A DNA stretch of 64,000 bases. Origin: HK1 sp965204915. Lineage in GTDB: Bacteria; Pseudomonadota; Gammaproteobacteria; HK1. Below, piece by piece: positions 26,951 through 34,490 of this stretch. Made by a program: the position numbers and the translations under genes. The first letter of the stretch is position 1. Each line of letters starts with the position of its first letter. The stretch is from positions 3,472,001 to 3,536,000 of the forward strand of contig OZ242023.1 of assembly GCA_965204915.1 (NCBI GenBank), written 5' to 3'. The notes beneath the pieces were generated by a model. It saw only the letters and a list, made by a program, of their open reading frames with translations, searched no databases and had not been told where the DNA came from.

Positions 26951-26985
26951 GCGAAGATGATGGTTTCATGTTTTTCACATGTCAA
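26941..26985 (-). promoter_or_regulatory. vapBC promoter with two dyad operators
   Basis: Minus-strand TTGACA (26985-26980), 17-base spacer, CATCAT (26962-26957). A dyad CATGT-N5-ACATG lies in the spacer (26967-26981), and a perfect dyad TCTTCG-N5-CGAAGA (26941-26957) covers the start codon and the -10 edge. These are good candidate sites for VapB autoregulation. The first transcribed base would fall on or next to the ATG. Confidence 0.65.
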
Positions 26986-27129
26986 ACCCCACACCACCGC
27001 GTGCCGGTGACGTGGCCAGGAACGTGGACGGCAAAATATCGAGTGGAAGCGGCCCGATGAGGTCTACGCCGACGGGGCATGGGAGATCGCAGAAGTCCGG
27101 CCCGTGGAAAGAGGCCCGTAGAAAGCGGA

Positions 27130-27158
27130 TTGCACACCCGGAGCGTCTCACTTACCCT
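27130..27158 (+). promoter_or_regulatory. Probable promoter of tRNA-Ser
   Basis: TTGCAC (27130-27135), 17 bases, TACCCT (27153-27158), with the tRNA beginning 12 bases later, which fits a short leader. The -10 is weak, so the assignment leans on spacing and position. Confidence 0.45.
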
Positions 27159-27169
27159 CCCCGCCGCCG

Positions 27170-27260
<91 letters not shown>

Positions 27261-27297
27261 AGTCGATCCATCACCGACCAAACCGGAAGGCTCGCCA

Positions 27298-28884
27298 ATG
27301 ACCGGGAGCGCCTGGATCAGGGCGGCGCCCCTCGACGCCCTCGAGGACAAGGGCCGGCTGGTGTTTCGCAAGGCGGGACGCCAGATCGCGCTGTTCGACA
27401 CGCCGGGCGGCGTGCTCGCCTGCAACAACCGTTGCCCCCACGAGGGCTACCCCCTGCGCGAAGGCAAGCTCGACGACCGGTGCATCCTCACTTGCAACTG
27501 GCATAACTGGAAGTTCGACCTGCAAAGCGGCAGGAACCTCTACGGCGGCGAAGGGCTGCGCACCTACCCGGTCGAGATCCGCGGCGGCGAGGTGTGGATC
27601 GACCTCGCGGACCCGCCCTTCGCCGAGCGCCGCGCCAGGATCCTCGCCAGCCTGCGCGAGGCCGGGGAGGACAACGCCTACGATCGCATGGCGCGCGAGA
27701 TCGCGCGCCTGCACCGGCTCGGCGCCGATCCCCTCGATGCGCTGCGCGACGCCATCGACTGGTCCTGGGAGCGCATGGAGTTCGGCTGGACCCATGCCTA
27801 CGCCGGGCTCGCGGACTGGCTCACGCTCTACGACGAGAACGAAGGCGACGACGAGACGCGCCTCGCCTGCGTGCTGGAAAGCGTCGCGCACGTCGCCGAC
27901 GACGTGCTGCGCGAGCCGCGCCACCCCTTCCCCGACGCCGCCCGGGACTACGAGGAAGAGGCGTTCATCGCCGCAATCGAGCGGGAGGACGAAGGCGCCG
28001 CGGTGGCGATGCTGCGGGGCGGCCTCGAAGCGGGACTCGGGTTCGCCGATTTCGAGCGGGGCCTGAGCCGTGCCGCCCTCGCCCACTACAACGACTTCGG
28101 CCATTCGCTGATCTACGTGGCCAAGGCGGGGCGCCTCATCGAGCGCCTCGGCCCCGGGGTGGCCGAACCGCTCCTCCTCTCGCTCGCGCGCAGGATCGTG
28201 TTCGCGACCCGCGAGGATCTGATCCCCGAATTCCGGCCCTACGCGAAGGCCCTCGCCCGCTGGGGCAAGGCGAAGAACGGGGGCGACCCGGCGTCCGCCG
28301 ACTGGCGCAAGCTCGGCATCGGGAAGGCGCTCGCCCGCGCCGCTTCCCTGAGCGCGGCGCCGCCGATGCGCCTCTTCCACGCCCTGCTCGGCGCGAATGC
28401 CCGCAACCTCCTCACCTTCGACGCCGGACAGCAGGACCGGATCCGCATCTCCATCGACGACAACGTCGGCTGGCTCGACTTCACCCACGGCATCACGTTC
28501 GCGAACGCGGTGCGCGTGCAGTGCGCCAGATTCCCGGAGCTGTGGCCGGCCGCCCTGCTGCAAATGGCTTGCTTCAGCGGTCGCAACACGCCCTACACCG
28601 ACGGCGGGATGGACGTCGAGGCATGGCGGGTCGAGGATCCCGAGGCATTTCTCGATGAAGCGGTCGAAGGGCTCTTCGATCACGGCATCGACGAGTTCAT
28701 CGTGTCGGTGCATCGGCTGAAGACGGTGATGGCGGCGAGGGAGGAGCTGCGCGCCGGCCCTCCAGCCGAAATCGCCGACCTGATCGCGGCCGGACTCAAC
28801 CGCTTCCTGCACGCGCGCCTGAAGCGCAAGCAGGTCCGGCGCAACGTCTACCAGGCGATGAAGTTCGTCGCTCGCGACGGCTGA
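27298..28884 (+). CDS. Rieske [2Fe-2S] protein with a large alpha-helical C-terminal region
   Basis: 528 residues from ATG 27298 (GGAAGG upstream); earlier ATGs lie inside the tRNA. The Rieske domain occupies residues 1-100 with cluster ligands in CPHEGYPL (Cys, His) and CNWHNWKF (Cys, His). The remaining 400 residues are rich in helices (YDRMAREIARLHRLGADPLDAL, HVADDVLREPRHPF, several His/Asp/Glu pairs) and resemble no catalytic non-heme iron domain of the usual ring-hydroxylating oxygenases. I cannot name this part. It may act as an electron carrier coupled to an unknown oxidoreductase; the flavoenzyme gene nearby is convergent, not in operon. Confidence 0.82.
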   Translation: MTGSAWIRAAPLDALEDKGRLVFRKAGRQIALFDTPGGVLACNNRCPHEGYPLREGKLDDRCILTCNWHNWKFDLQSGRNLYGGEGLRTYPVEIRGGEVWIDLADPPFAERRARILASLREAGEDNAYDRMAREIARLHRLGADPLDALRDAIDWSWERMEFGWTHAYAGLADWLTLYDENEGDDETRLACVLESVAHVADDVLREPRHPFPDAARDYEEEAFIAAIEREDEGAAVAMLRGGLEAGLGFADFERGLSRAALAHYNDFGHSLIYVAKAGRLIERLGPGVAEPLLLSLARRIVFATREDLIPEFRPYAKALARWGKAKNGGDPASADWRKLGIGKALARAASLSAAPPMRLFHALLGANARNLLTFDAGQQDRIRISIDDNVGWLDFTHGITFANAVRVQCARFPELWPAALLQMACFSGRNTPYTDGGMDVEAWRVEDPEAFLDEAVEGLFDHGIDEFIVSVHRLKTVMAAREELRAGPPAEIADLIAAGLNRFLHARLKRKQVRRNVYQAMKFVARDG

Positions 28885-29160
28885 GCCCGAGCGCCGTCGC
28901 GACAACCGCCATCGCCGGACCGGCGTGCCCGATGACGTCGACCGCGCTCCGGATCCGTCCGCTGCTCCCAGCCACGACGTTCCGGGCGGGGCATGAACGC
29001 GCCTCTACCCGAGCCGTTCGTCGAATGGGTAGGGAGCCGGGAAGCGGCAGGCATGCCACAGGCCCCGTGCCGGGGCCGGAAGGCGGCGGTCCGGATCGGC
29101 CTCCCTCCGTCTTCGGCGGCGCTCGCACGGCAGCGGGCCCGGGCGGGCACGCGGACCGGA

Positions 29161-31254
29161 TCAGCCCTCGCCAGACAGCTCCGCGAGCTCGCGCTTGAAG
29201 GGCACTTCGTCGCCCGTATCCGGCGGGCCGTCGAGCTCCTCGGCGTAGCGGCGCCCCGCGTACACCGCGTGGGCGATGGTCGCCGGGGCCAAGGCGTCGC
29301 CGATCGCCACCACCGATTCGATCCCCGCATCCGGCCAGTCGGCGGCCCGCGCCGCCAGCTCGCGCGCAAGGCGGTCCTCCGGCGCGCGGGAGGTGACCAG
29401 CACCACCGCATCCGCCTCGACCTCTTCCGCGCGTCCGGTGAAGACGCATGACGCTCGGACCCCGCCTTCCGTGACCGCGTCCAGGTTGGCGAAGGCGTGG
29501 ATCTTCACCCCCTTCTCCAGCAGCCGCGCCTGGATGAAGTGCTGCTCCATGGTGTTGCGGGTCCACGTGGACGCCTCCGAGGCCGGCGTCAGGTAGTGCG
29601 TCTCGCAGCCCTTCTCCGCGAGCACCTCGGCCATCAGGCCGCCCATGTAGTAGTGGTCGTCGTCCCAGACGATGACGCAACCGCCCTCGGGCAGGGTCCC
29701 GTCCATCACGTCGTCCGGGGTCAGCACCCGCACCCCGTCCGCGATCGGCATCGGCCGGGTCCAGTGGTGCCCGACCCCGTCCCGGCGCCAGCGCGCGCCG
29801 GTGGCGACGACGATGCGCGGAAAGCCGAACCCCATCACGGCATCGGCGTCCAGCCCCGAATCGAAGTACACCTGCACGTTCGCGAGCTTGTGGAGCTGCT
29901 GCTCGCGGTAGTCCCGCACCCGCCCCCAGGCCGAGAGCCCGGGCAGCCGGCATTCCCGGGTGACCCGGCCCCCGAGCACCGTGCCCTTCTCCGCCAGCGT
30001 CACCTCGTAGCCGCGCTTGCCCAGCGCCTGCGCCGCTTCCAGCCCCGCCGGACCGGCCCCGACGACGAGCACCGGCTTGTCGGACTCCTTCGGGCGGATG
30101 CGCTCCGGATGCCAGCCCTTGCGCCACTCCTCGCCCATCGTGGGGTTCTGGGTGCAGCGCAGCGGCGACATGGTGAAGTCGCCCGAGACGCAGATGTTGC
30201 AGCCGATGCACTCGCGGACGTCATCGAGCCGCCCTTCCTCGATCTTCTTCGGGAGGAAGGGGTCGGCGATCGACGGGCGGGCGCAGCCGATGAGGTCGAC
30301 GAGGCCCTTGGTGACCGCCGACACCATCCGGTCGGGCGAGGTGTAGCGCCCGACCCCGACCACCGGCTTCGTGGTCAGCTTCTTCACCCCCTCGATGAAG
30401 GGCTCCTGCCGGCCCTCGGGGCCGAAGCGCGAGGTCTGGGAGTCGTTCTCCCAGGGCGCCAGGGCCAGGTCCCAGAGATCCGGGAGCTCGGCGAGGAGCC
30501 CGATCGCGTCCTCGGCCTCGGCCTTCTCGAGGCCGTCCGGGCCGAGCATCTCGTCGATGGAGAGCCGGCACGGCACCGCGCAGGCGTCGCCGACCGCCTC
30601 CCGGGTGTCGATCAGGACCTCCCCGAGCAGGCGCACGCGGTTCTCCAGCGAGCCGCCGTACTCGTCGCTCCGGTGGTTGTAGCGCTTGGAGAGGAAGTGG
30701 TGCAGGACGGTCAGGGCGTGTCCCGCGTAGACGTAGACGAGGTCGAACCCGGCCTTGCGCGCCCGGAGCGCCGCCGCCCGGTGCCATCGGCGCAGGTTGC
30801 GGATGTCCTGCTTGTCCATGGTGCGGGCCTGCACCGGGTCGTAGGTGAAGGAGGCCACCGGCAGGCCCGTCGGGGCCATCGGCACCTCCCGCGTGTGGAG
30901 GTTGGGGCCGTTCACCCCGTTGTAGGCGAGCTCGATGCCCGCCAGCGCCCCGAACTCGTGGACCCGGTCCGCCATCCGCGCCAGCATCGGGACGTCGCGG
31001 TCGTCCCACAGCCGCAGCTCGATGAAGGGGGTGATGTCCGAGGTGTGGTGGAGCTCGACCTGCTCGGTGCACACCACCGCCCAGCCGCCTTCCGCCTTGA
31101 CCCCGCGCATCCAGGCGAGCGCGGTGGGGTCGCGGTAGCCCATGCCGTTGCAGTGCGGGACCTGGTAGAAACGGTTCTTCGCGGTCACCGGACCGATGGC
31201 GACCGGCTCGAAGAGGACGTCGTAGCGGGGGTCACGTCTGGTATCGCGGGTCAT
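29161..31254 (-). CDS. Trimethylamine/dimethylamine dehydrogenase-like iron-sulfur flavoprotein (old yellow enzyme family)
   Basis: 697 residues from ATG 31254; the longer start at 31323 has no matching leader. The N-terminal FMN TIM barrel begins DVLFEPVAIGPVTAKNRFYQVPH and contains YVYAGHALTVLHHFLS and RYNHRSDEYGGSLENRVRLL. A [4Fe-4S] site CIGCNICVSGDF...CTQNP is near residue 340, followed by GEEWRKGWHPERI as in TMADH. The C-terminal half has an FAD/ADP fold with VLVVGAGPAGLEAAQALG and a second dinucleotide motif (IVWDDDHYYMGG). Enzymes of this type demethylate methylated amines and pass electrons to an ETF. The exact amine is not certain; dimethylamine or dimethylglycine-like substrates are possible. 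Confidence 0.87.
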   Translation of the reverse strand: MTRDTRRDPRYDVLFEPVAIGPVTAKNRFYQVPHCNGMGYRDPTALAWMRGVKAEGGWAVVCTEQVELHHTSDITPFIELRLWDDRDVPMLARMADRVHEFGALAGIELAYNGVNGPNLHTREVPMAPTGLPVASFTYDPVQARTMDKQDIRNLRRWHRAAALRARKAGFDLVYVYAGHALTVLHHFLSKRYNHRSDEYGGSLENRVRLLGEVLIDTREAVGDACAVPCRLSIDEMLGPDGLEKAEAEDAIGLLAELPDLWDLALAPWENDSQTSRFGPEGRQEPFIEGVKKLTTKPVVGVGRYTSPDRMVSAVTKGLVDLIGCARPSIADPFLPKKIEEGRLDDVRECIGCNICVSGDFTMSPLRCTQNPTMGEEWRKGWHPERIRPKESDKPVLVVGAGPAGLEAAQALGKRGYEVTLAEKGTVLGGRVTRECRLPGLSAWGRVRDYREQQLHKLANVQVYFDSGLDADAVMGFGFPRIVVATGARWRRDGVGHHWTRPMPIADGVRVLTPDDVMDGTLPEGGCVIVWDDDHYYMGGLMAEVLAEKGCETHYLTPASEASTWTRNTMEQHFIQARLLEKGVKIHAFANLDAVTEGGVRASCVFTGRAEEVEADAVVLVTSRAPEDRLARELAARAADWPDAGIESVVAIGDALAPATIAHAVYAGRRYAEELDGPPDTGDEVPFKRELAELSGEG

Positions 31255-31352
31255 CTTGCCTCCGACGGCCGGTCGTGGAGATCTATCGTAGCGGACGGCG
31301 GACCGGGCCGGTGGGACCGCCACCCTGCCGCCTGTTCCGGGAATTCTGCCTT

Positions 31353-31505
31353 CTCAAGTTTCGGGATTCGCTGACCGAAATGGATTCCCGCTTGCGCGGG
31401 AATGACGGCCAGCCTGAAAGCAACGCGTCTCGCTGAAATGACGTCATTCCCGCGCAAGCGGGAATCCATCGCCTGATTCAGGCATTTTGAATCCCGAAAC
31501 TTGAG
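31353..31505. mobile_element. MITE-like inverted-repeat element, copy C (153 bp)
   Basis: Perfect 17-bp terminal inverted repeats (CTCAAGTTTCGGGATTC / GAATCCCGAAACTTGAG). The two internal 26-bp arms carry the variant loop TTGCGC and its complement GCGCAA, so both arms changed together compared with the other three copies. It lies in the 482-base gap between the TMADH-like gene and the ATPase gene; the rest of that gap holds only a probable promoter. Confidence 0.9.
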
Positions 31506-31668
31506 CTGCCTTGCGCCCGCTCGTCGCTCGGGCGGCAACCCCTTGCGGCAGCCGGGCTTCCCAATGTCGCGGAGGCGTCGCGCGATGCTCATGAACGGGG
31601 CGGAAGGGAGGTTGGAGGCGGTCTCCCGGGCCGATGGGCCGATGCGGCCGGCTCCGGGAAGGGGTACG

Positions 31669-31697
31669 TTGCCATCCTGAAGATCGGATCTACAAAT
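31669..31697 (+). promoter_or_regulatory. Possible promoter of the ATPase-retropepsin pair
   Basis: TTGCCA (31669-31674), 16 bases, TACAAA (31691-31696) in a sharply AT-rich patch (TACAAATTATTCTGACAAACATAAT region) within a very GC-rich background, 40 bases before the gene. CATAATGC/GCATAATC direct copies follow. The patch is the only AT-rich segment here, which supports a regulatory role. Confidence 0.45.
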
Positions 31698-31736
31698 TAT
31701 TCTGACAAACATAATGCCCTCGCGCATAATCTTCAG

Positions 31737-33269
31737 ATGCAATTCCTCGATCGCAGCGACGAAATGCGCCGGCTGGACGGCGCGCTCTCGCGGCCCGGTG
31801 CGTTCGCGGTCATCTGGGGACGCCGCCGGGTCGGCAAGTCACGCCTGCTCATCGAGTGGTCGCGGCGTCACGACGGCCTCTACGCCGTGGCCGACCAGTC
31901 CGCGCCGCCGGTGCAGCGGCGCTATCTGGCCGGGGCGGTCGCCGAGCGCTTCCCCGGCTTCGCCGACGTCGAGTATCCGGACTGGCGCTCGTTTCTGGCG
32001 CGGCTGTCCGCGGAGGCCGGGCGGACCGGCTGGCCGGGGCCGTTCGTGCTCGACGAGCTGCCTTACCTCCTCGCCGCGGATCCCACCCTGGCCGGTGTCC
32101 TGCAGAGCTGGCTGGACCGCCCGGAGCGACGGCTGACGCTGGCCGTCTGCGGGTCGAGCCGGCACATGATGCACGGCGCGATCCTCGACGCCGGCGCTCC
32201 CCTGTACGGCCGGGCCACCGAAGCCTTTGCGGTGCGCCCCTTGCCGCCCGGGCATCTCGCAGAGGTCTTCCCGTTCGGCGGCCCCGGCGATCCGGTCGCC
32301 GTCCATGCGCTGTGGGGCGGGATGCCTCGCTACTGGGAGCTGGCCGAAGCGTTCGGGGGCGATCTCGAGACTGCGGTGGACGCCCTGGTCCTCGATCCCG
32401 CGGGGCCGTTGCACGGGGAGCCCGATCGGCTGCTGCGCGAGGAGACCCCCCCGGCGACCGCATTGCGGCCCATCCTGGACGTCATCGGCAACGGCGCACA
32501 CCGGATCAGCGAGATCGCGGGCCGTCTGGGCAAGCCCGCCTCCGGCCTGTCGAAGCCGCTGGCGTCCCTGGTGGAGATGGGGCTCGTGCGCCGGGAGACG
32601 CCGTTCGGGAGCGATCCGAGATCGGGCAAGCGCAGCCTCTACCGGATCGACGATCCCTTTCTGCGGCTGTGGTTCCGGGTGGTCGCCCCGCATCGGGCGG
32701 CCCTTGCCGCCGCGCCGCGCGAGACGCGGCTGCGCTACTGGCGGCGGCATCGGCCAGGGCTCGAATCCCTGGCCTGGGAGGAGCTGTGCCGGATGGCCGT
32801 GCCCCTGCTGCACCGCTCGGATACGACGCTGGCGGGGCTCGGCCCGTGGGAGCCCGCGCAACGATACTGGCGGGGCGACGCGCCGGAGCTGGACGTCGTC
32901 GCGCGCTCGGTCGACGGCCGGCGGCTGCTGGTCGGCGAGGTCGAGTGGTCGATGAAGCCGTCCGCCGCCTCCGGGGCCGTTGCCCGGAACGAGGTCGGGA
33001 GTCCGGGCCCGGGCGAAGTCGGGAACCCGATCCGGGGCGACATGGGGGACCTGGCTCTTGGCGAAGTCGGGAGCCCGACCCGCAGCGAAGTCGGGAACCC
33101 GATCCGTGGCGACATGGGGGACTTGGCCCTTGGCGACGTCGGGAACCTGGCCCGCGCCACGGACGCCGAAGTGTGCCGCGTGCTGTTCGTCCCGGCGGGC
33201 GCCGCTCCGCGGGCCGGAGCCGGTGTCCACGTGGTCGATGCGCGCGCGGTCATGAGCGTGCTCCGGTGA
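31737..33269 (+). CDS. ATP-binding protein of the DUF234/archaeal-ATPase type with an 8-residue repeat insert
   Basis: 510 residues. AAA ATPase with FLDRSDEMRRLDGAL at the N-terminus, Walker A VIWGRRRVGKSRLL near residue 25, Walker B FVLDELPYLL near 105 and sensor VCGSSRHMM. A winged-helix part (HRISEIAGRLGKPASGLSKPL) and a DUF234-like C-terminal domain with ELDVVARSVDGRRLLVGEVEW (PD-(D/E)xK-like) follow. Seven 8-residue repeats interrupt this last domain, which then resumes with EVCRVLFVPAG. Such STAND/MoxR-like ATPases are common in archaea and in bacterial defence or mobile contexts, but their role is poorly known. The stop overlaps the next gene (GTGA). Confidence 0.82.
   Translation: MQFLDRSDEMRRLDGALSRPGAFAVIWGRRRVGKSRLLIEWSRRHDGLYAVADQSAPPVQRRYLAGAVAERFPGFADVEYPDWRSFLARLSAEAGRTGWPGPFVLDELPYLLAADPTLAGVLQSWLDRPERRLTLAVCGSSRHMMHGAILDAGAPLYGRATEAFAVRPLPPGHLAEVFPFGGPGDPVAVHALWGGMPRYWELAEAFGGDLETAVDALVLDPAGPLHGEPDRLLREETPPATALRPILDVIGNGAHRISEIAGRLGKPASGLSKPLASLVEMGLVRRETPFGSDPRSGKRSLYRIDDPFLRLWFRVVAPHRAALAAAPRETRLRYWRRHRPGLESLAWEELCRMAVPLLHRSDTTLAGLGPWEPAQRYWRGDAPELDVVARSVDGRRLLVGEVEWSMKPSAASGAVARNEVGSPGPGEVGNPIRGDMGDLALGEVGSPTRSEVGNPIRGDMGDLALGDVGNLARATDAEVCRVLFVPAGAAPRAGAGVHVVDARAVMSVLR
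32991..33158 (+). repeat. Seven tandem 24-bp repeats inside the DUF234 ATPase gene
   Basis: Seven consecutive 24-base units encode octapeptides of the form (E/D)(V/M)G(S/N/D)xxxx, for example EVGNPIRG and DMGDLALG. A higher-order 72-base period is visible: the EVGNPIRG-DMGDLALG pair occurs twice with one unit between. The reading frame is kept. Confidence 0.9.
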
Positions 33270-33811
33270 ATCCGGGACGTTCGCCGCCGCCGGAGACGGC
33301 ACGCCGGTTCGGCGTGTGGATGACCGCCGGCGCCTGGATCGCGATCCTTGCGATCGCAACCCTCGTGTTCGGCGACTGGCTGGCCGGGCGCGAGAACCCC
33401 AACCGCCGGGTGGCCACGGAGGTGGACGGCGGCGGGGTGCGCGAGGTGGTGCTCGAACAGAACCGGGCGGGACACTACCTCGCAACCGGGGAGATCGACG
33501 GCACGCGCGTCGTCTTCCTGCTCGACACCGGCGCGACCGACATCTCCGTGCCGCTCGGGGTCGCGCGCCGCCTGGGTCTGCGGGGCGGCACGCCGAGGCA
33601 GGTGCGGACCGCCAGCGGCATCGTCACGACCTATGCCGTGGTGCTGGATCGCGTCGCCATCGGCGGCATCGTCCGGCGCCGCGTGCGGGCGCACGTGAAC
33701 CCCCACATGCCCGGAGGCGAGGTGCTGCTGGGCATGAGCTTCCTGCGCCATCTCGATCTCGTGCAGCGGGGCCGGACCCTGACGCTGCGCCAGCACCCGG
33801 ATCGGGGATGA
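33266..33811 (+). CDS. Membrane-anchored retropepsin-like aspartic protease (clan AA, TIGR02281 type)
   Basis: 181 residues from GTG 33266, which overlaps the upstream TGA. One transmembrane helix at about residues 17-36 (VWMTAGAWIAILAIATLVFG), then a periplasmic domain with the single catalytic motif VVFLLDTGATDISVP near residue 90 and the downstream hydrophobic strand LLGMSFLRHLDL. Single-motif proteins of this family dimerise like retroviral proteases. The gene is translationally coupled to the ATPase gene. Targets are unknown in the family. Confidence 0.85.
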   Translation: MNPGRSPPPETARRFGVWMTAGAWIAILAIATLVFGDWLAGRENPNRRVATEVDGGGVREVVLEQNRAGHYLATGEIDGTRVVFLLDTGATDISVPLGVARRLGLRGGTPRQVRTASGIVTTYAVVLDRVAIGGIVRRRVRAHVNPHMPGGEVLLGMSFLRHLDLVQRGRTLTLRQHPDRG

Positions 33812-33964
33812 GGACCGCTCCATGCAAGGACGCCTCCTCCATCCGCCGCGGCTTCGCCCGTCCTCATCTGCATCGTCGTCGGCCGTCCACCGGGAGCTTC
33901 GAGCGCGCCGGGGAGACCCGTCGGGATCGGGGCAGCCGTCGGGGCCGCTATCGGAACTTCCACA

Positions 33965-34414
33965 GACCACCAAGGCGGACAATCCGCCGCGCAAGAGGGA
34001 CAAATCCAGCTTTCGCACATCGTCTTCCAGGCGGCGGATGACGAGCGGAGGCGGATGCAGAGGTAACTTTTGGTCTTTCGTGCCTGCCACGTCCTGTAGC
34101 CGTTTCCGCTCCCATTCCTGTGTCTGTCCGTTGTCTTCCAGGGCCTGCCGCAGGTACGCCACCACGTCGATGTCGTGCACAAGGCACCAAGCCCCATTCC
34201 ACTGGATGGGAAGGGCGCCGAACCCTCCTGCCAGGAGCGCGCTACACACCTGCGCGACGGTCATCCGGGGATGCGCAACCGTGGGATGGGGCACCATCCA
34301 GGCGTGCGCGTAGTACACATCCGTCAGCCGAGATGCGGCGGAGGGCGTCCGCCCGGCCCCCGGCCTTCCCGCCCCGCCCGCCCCGCCCGCCCCGCCCGTG
34401 ACGGGCACGGACAC
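33965..34414 (-). CDS. Uncertain minus-strand ORF with a CBS-like stretch
   Basis: The region between the retropepsin and mod genes has a minus-strand frame starting MSVPVTGGAGGAGG. The middle (residues 40-95) includes VPHPTVAHPRMTVAQVCSAL, then LLAGGFGALPIQWNG, CLVHDIDVVAYL; the spacing and the GALP...D pattern resemble half of a CBS pair. After about residue 150 the frame runs on antisense to known genes and looks meaningless, so the true end is unclear and the gene may be decayed. The N-terminus is Gly-rich like other low-complexity inserts in this window. Function unknown; it could also be a chance frame. Confidence 0.35.
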
Positions 34415-34490
34415 CTCGCTTTTCGCCCGCGCATTGTGCTACGGCGCCGGCTTGTTCAGAATCGGGCGCCCGGACGATATGGAGCCGTTC

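Noticed and set aside
28885..29160. Gene in the gap between the Rieske and TMADH-like genes
   Set aside because: Frames on both strands are Arg/Pro/Gly-rich continuations of the flanking genes; no start signal or motif was found.
31683..31740. CATAATGC/GCATAATC near 31710 as an operator palindrome
   Set aside because: The two halves are direct, not inverted, copies when checked base by base, so no dyad is present.
32991..33158. Regularly spaced repeats as a possible CRISPR array
   Set aside because: The units are directly adjacent 24-base codon repeats with no spacers, inside an open reading frame, and no cas gene is near.
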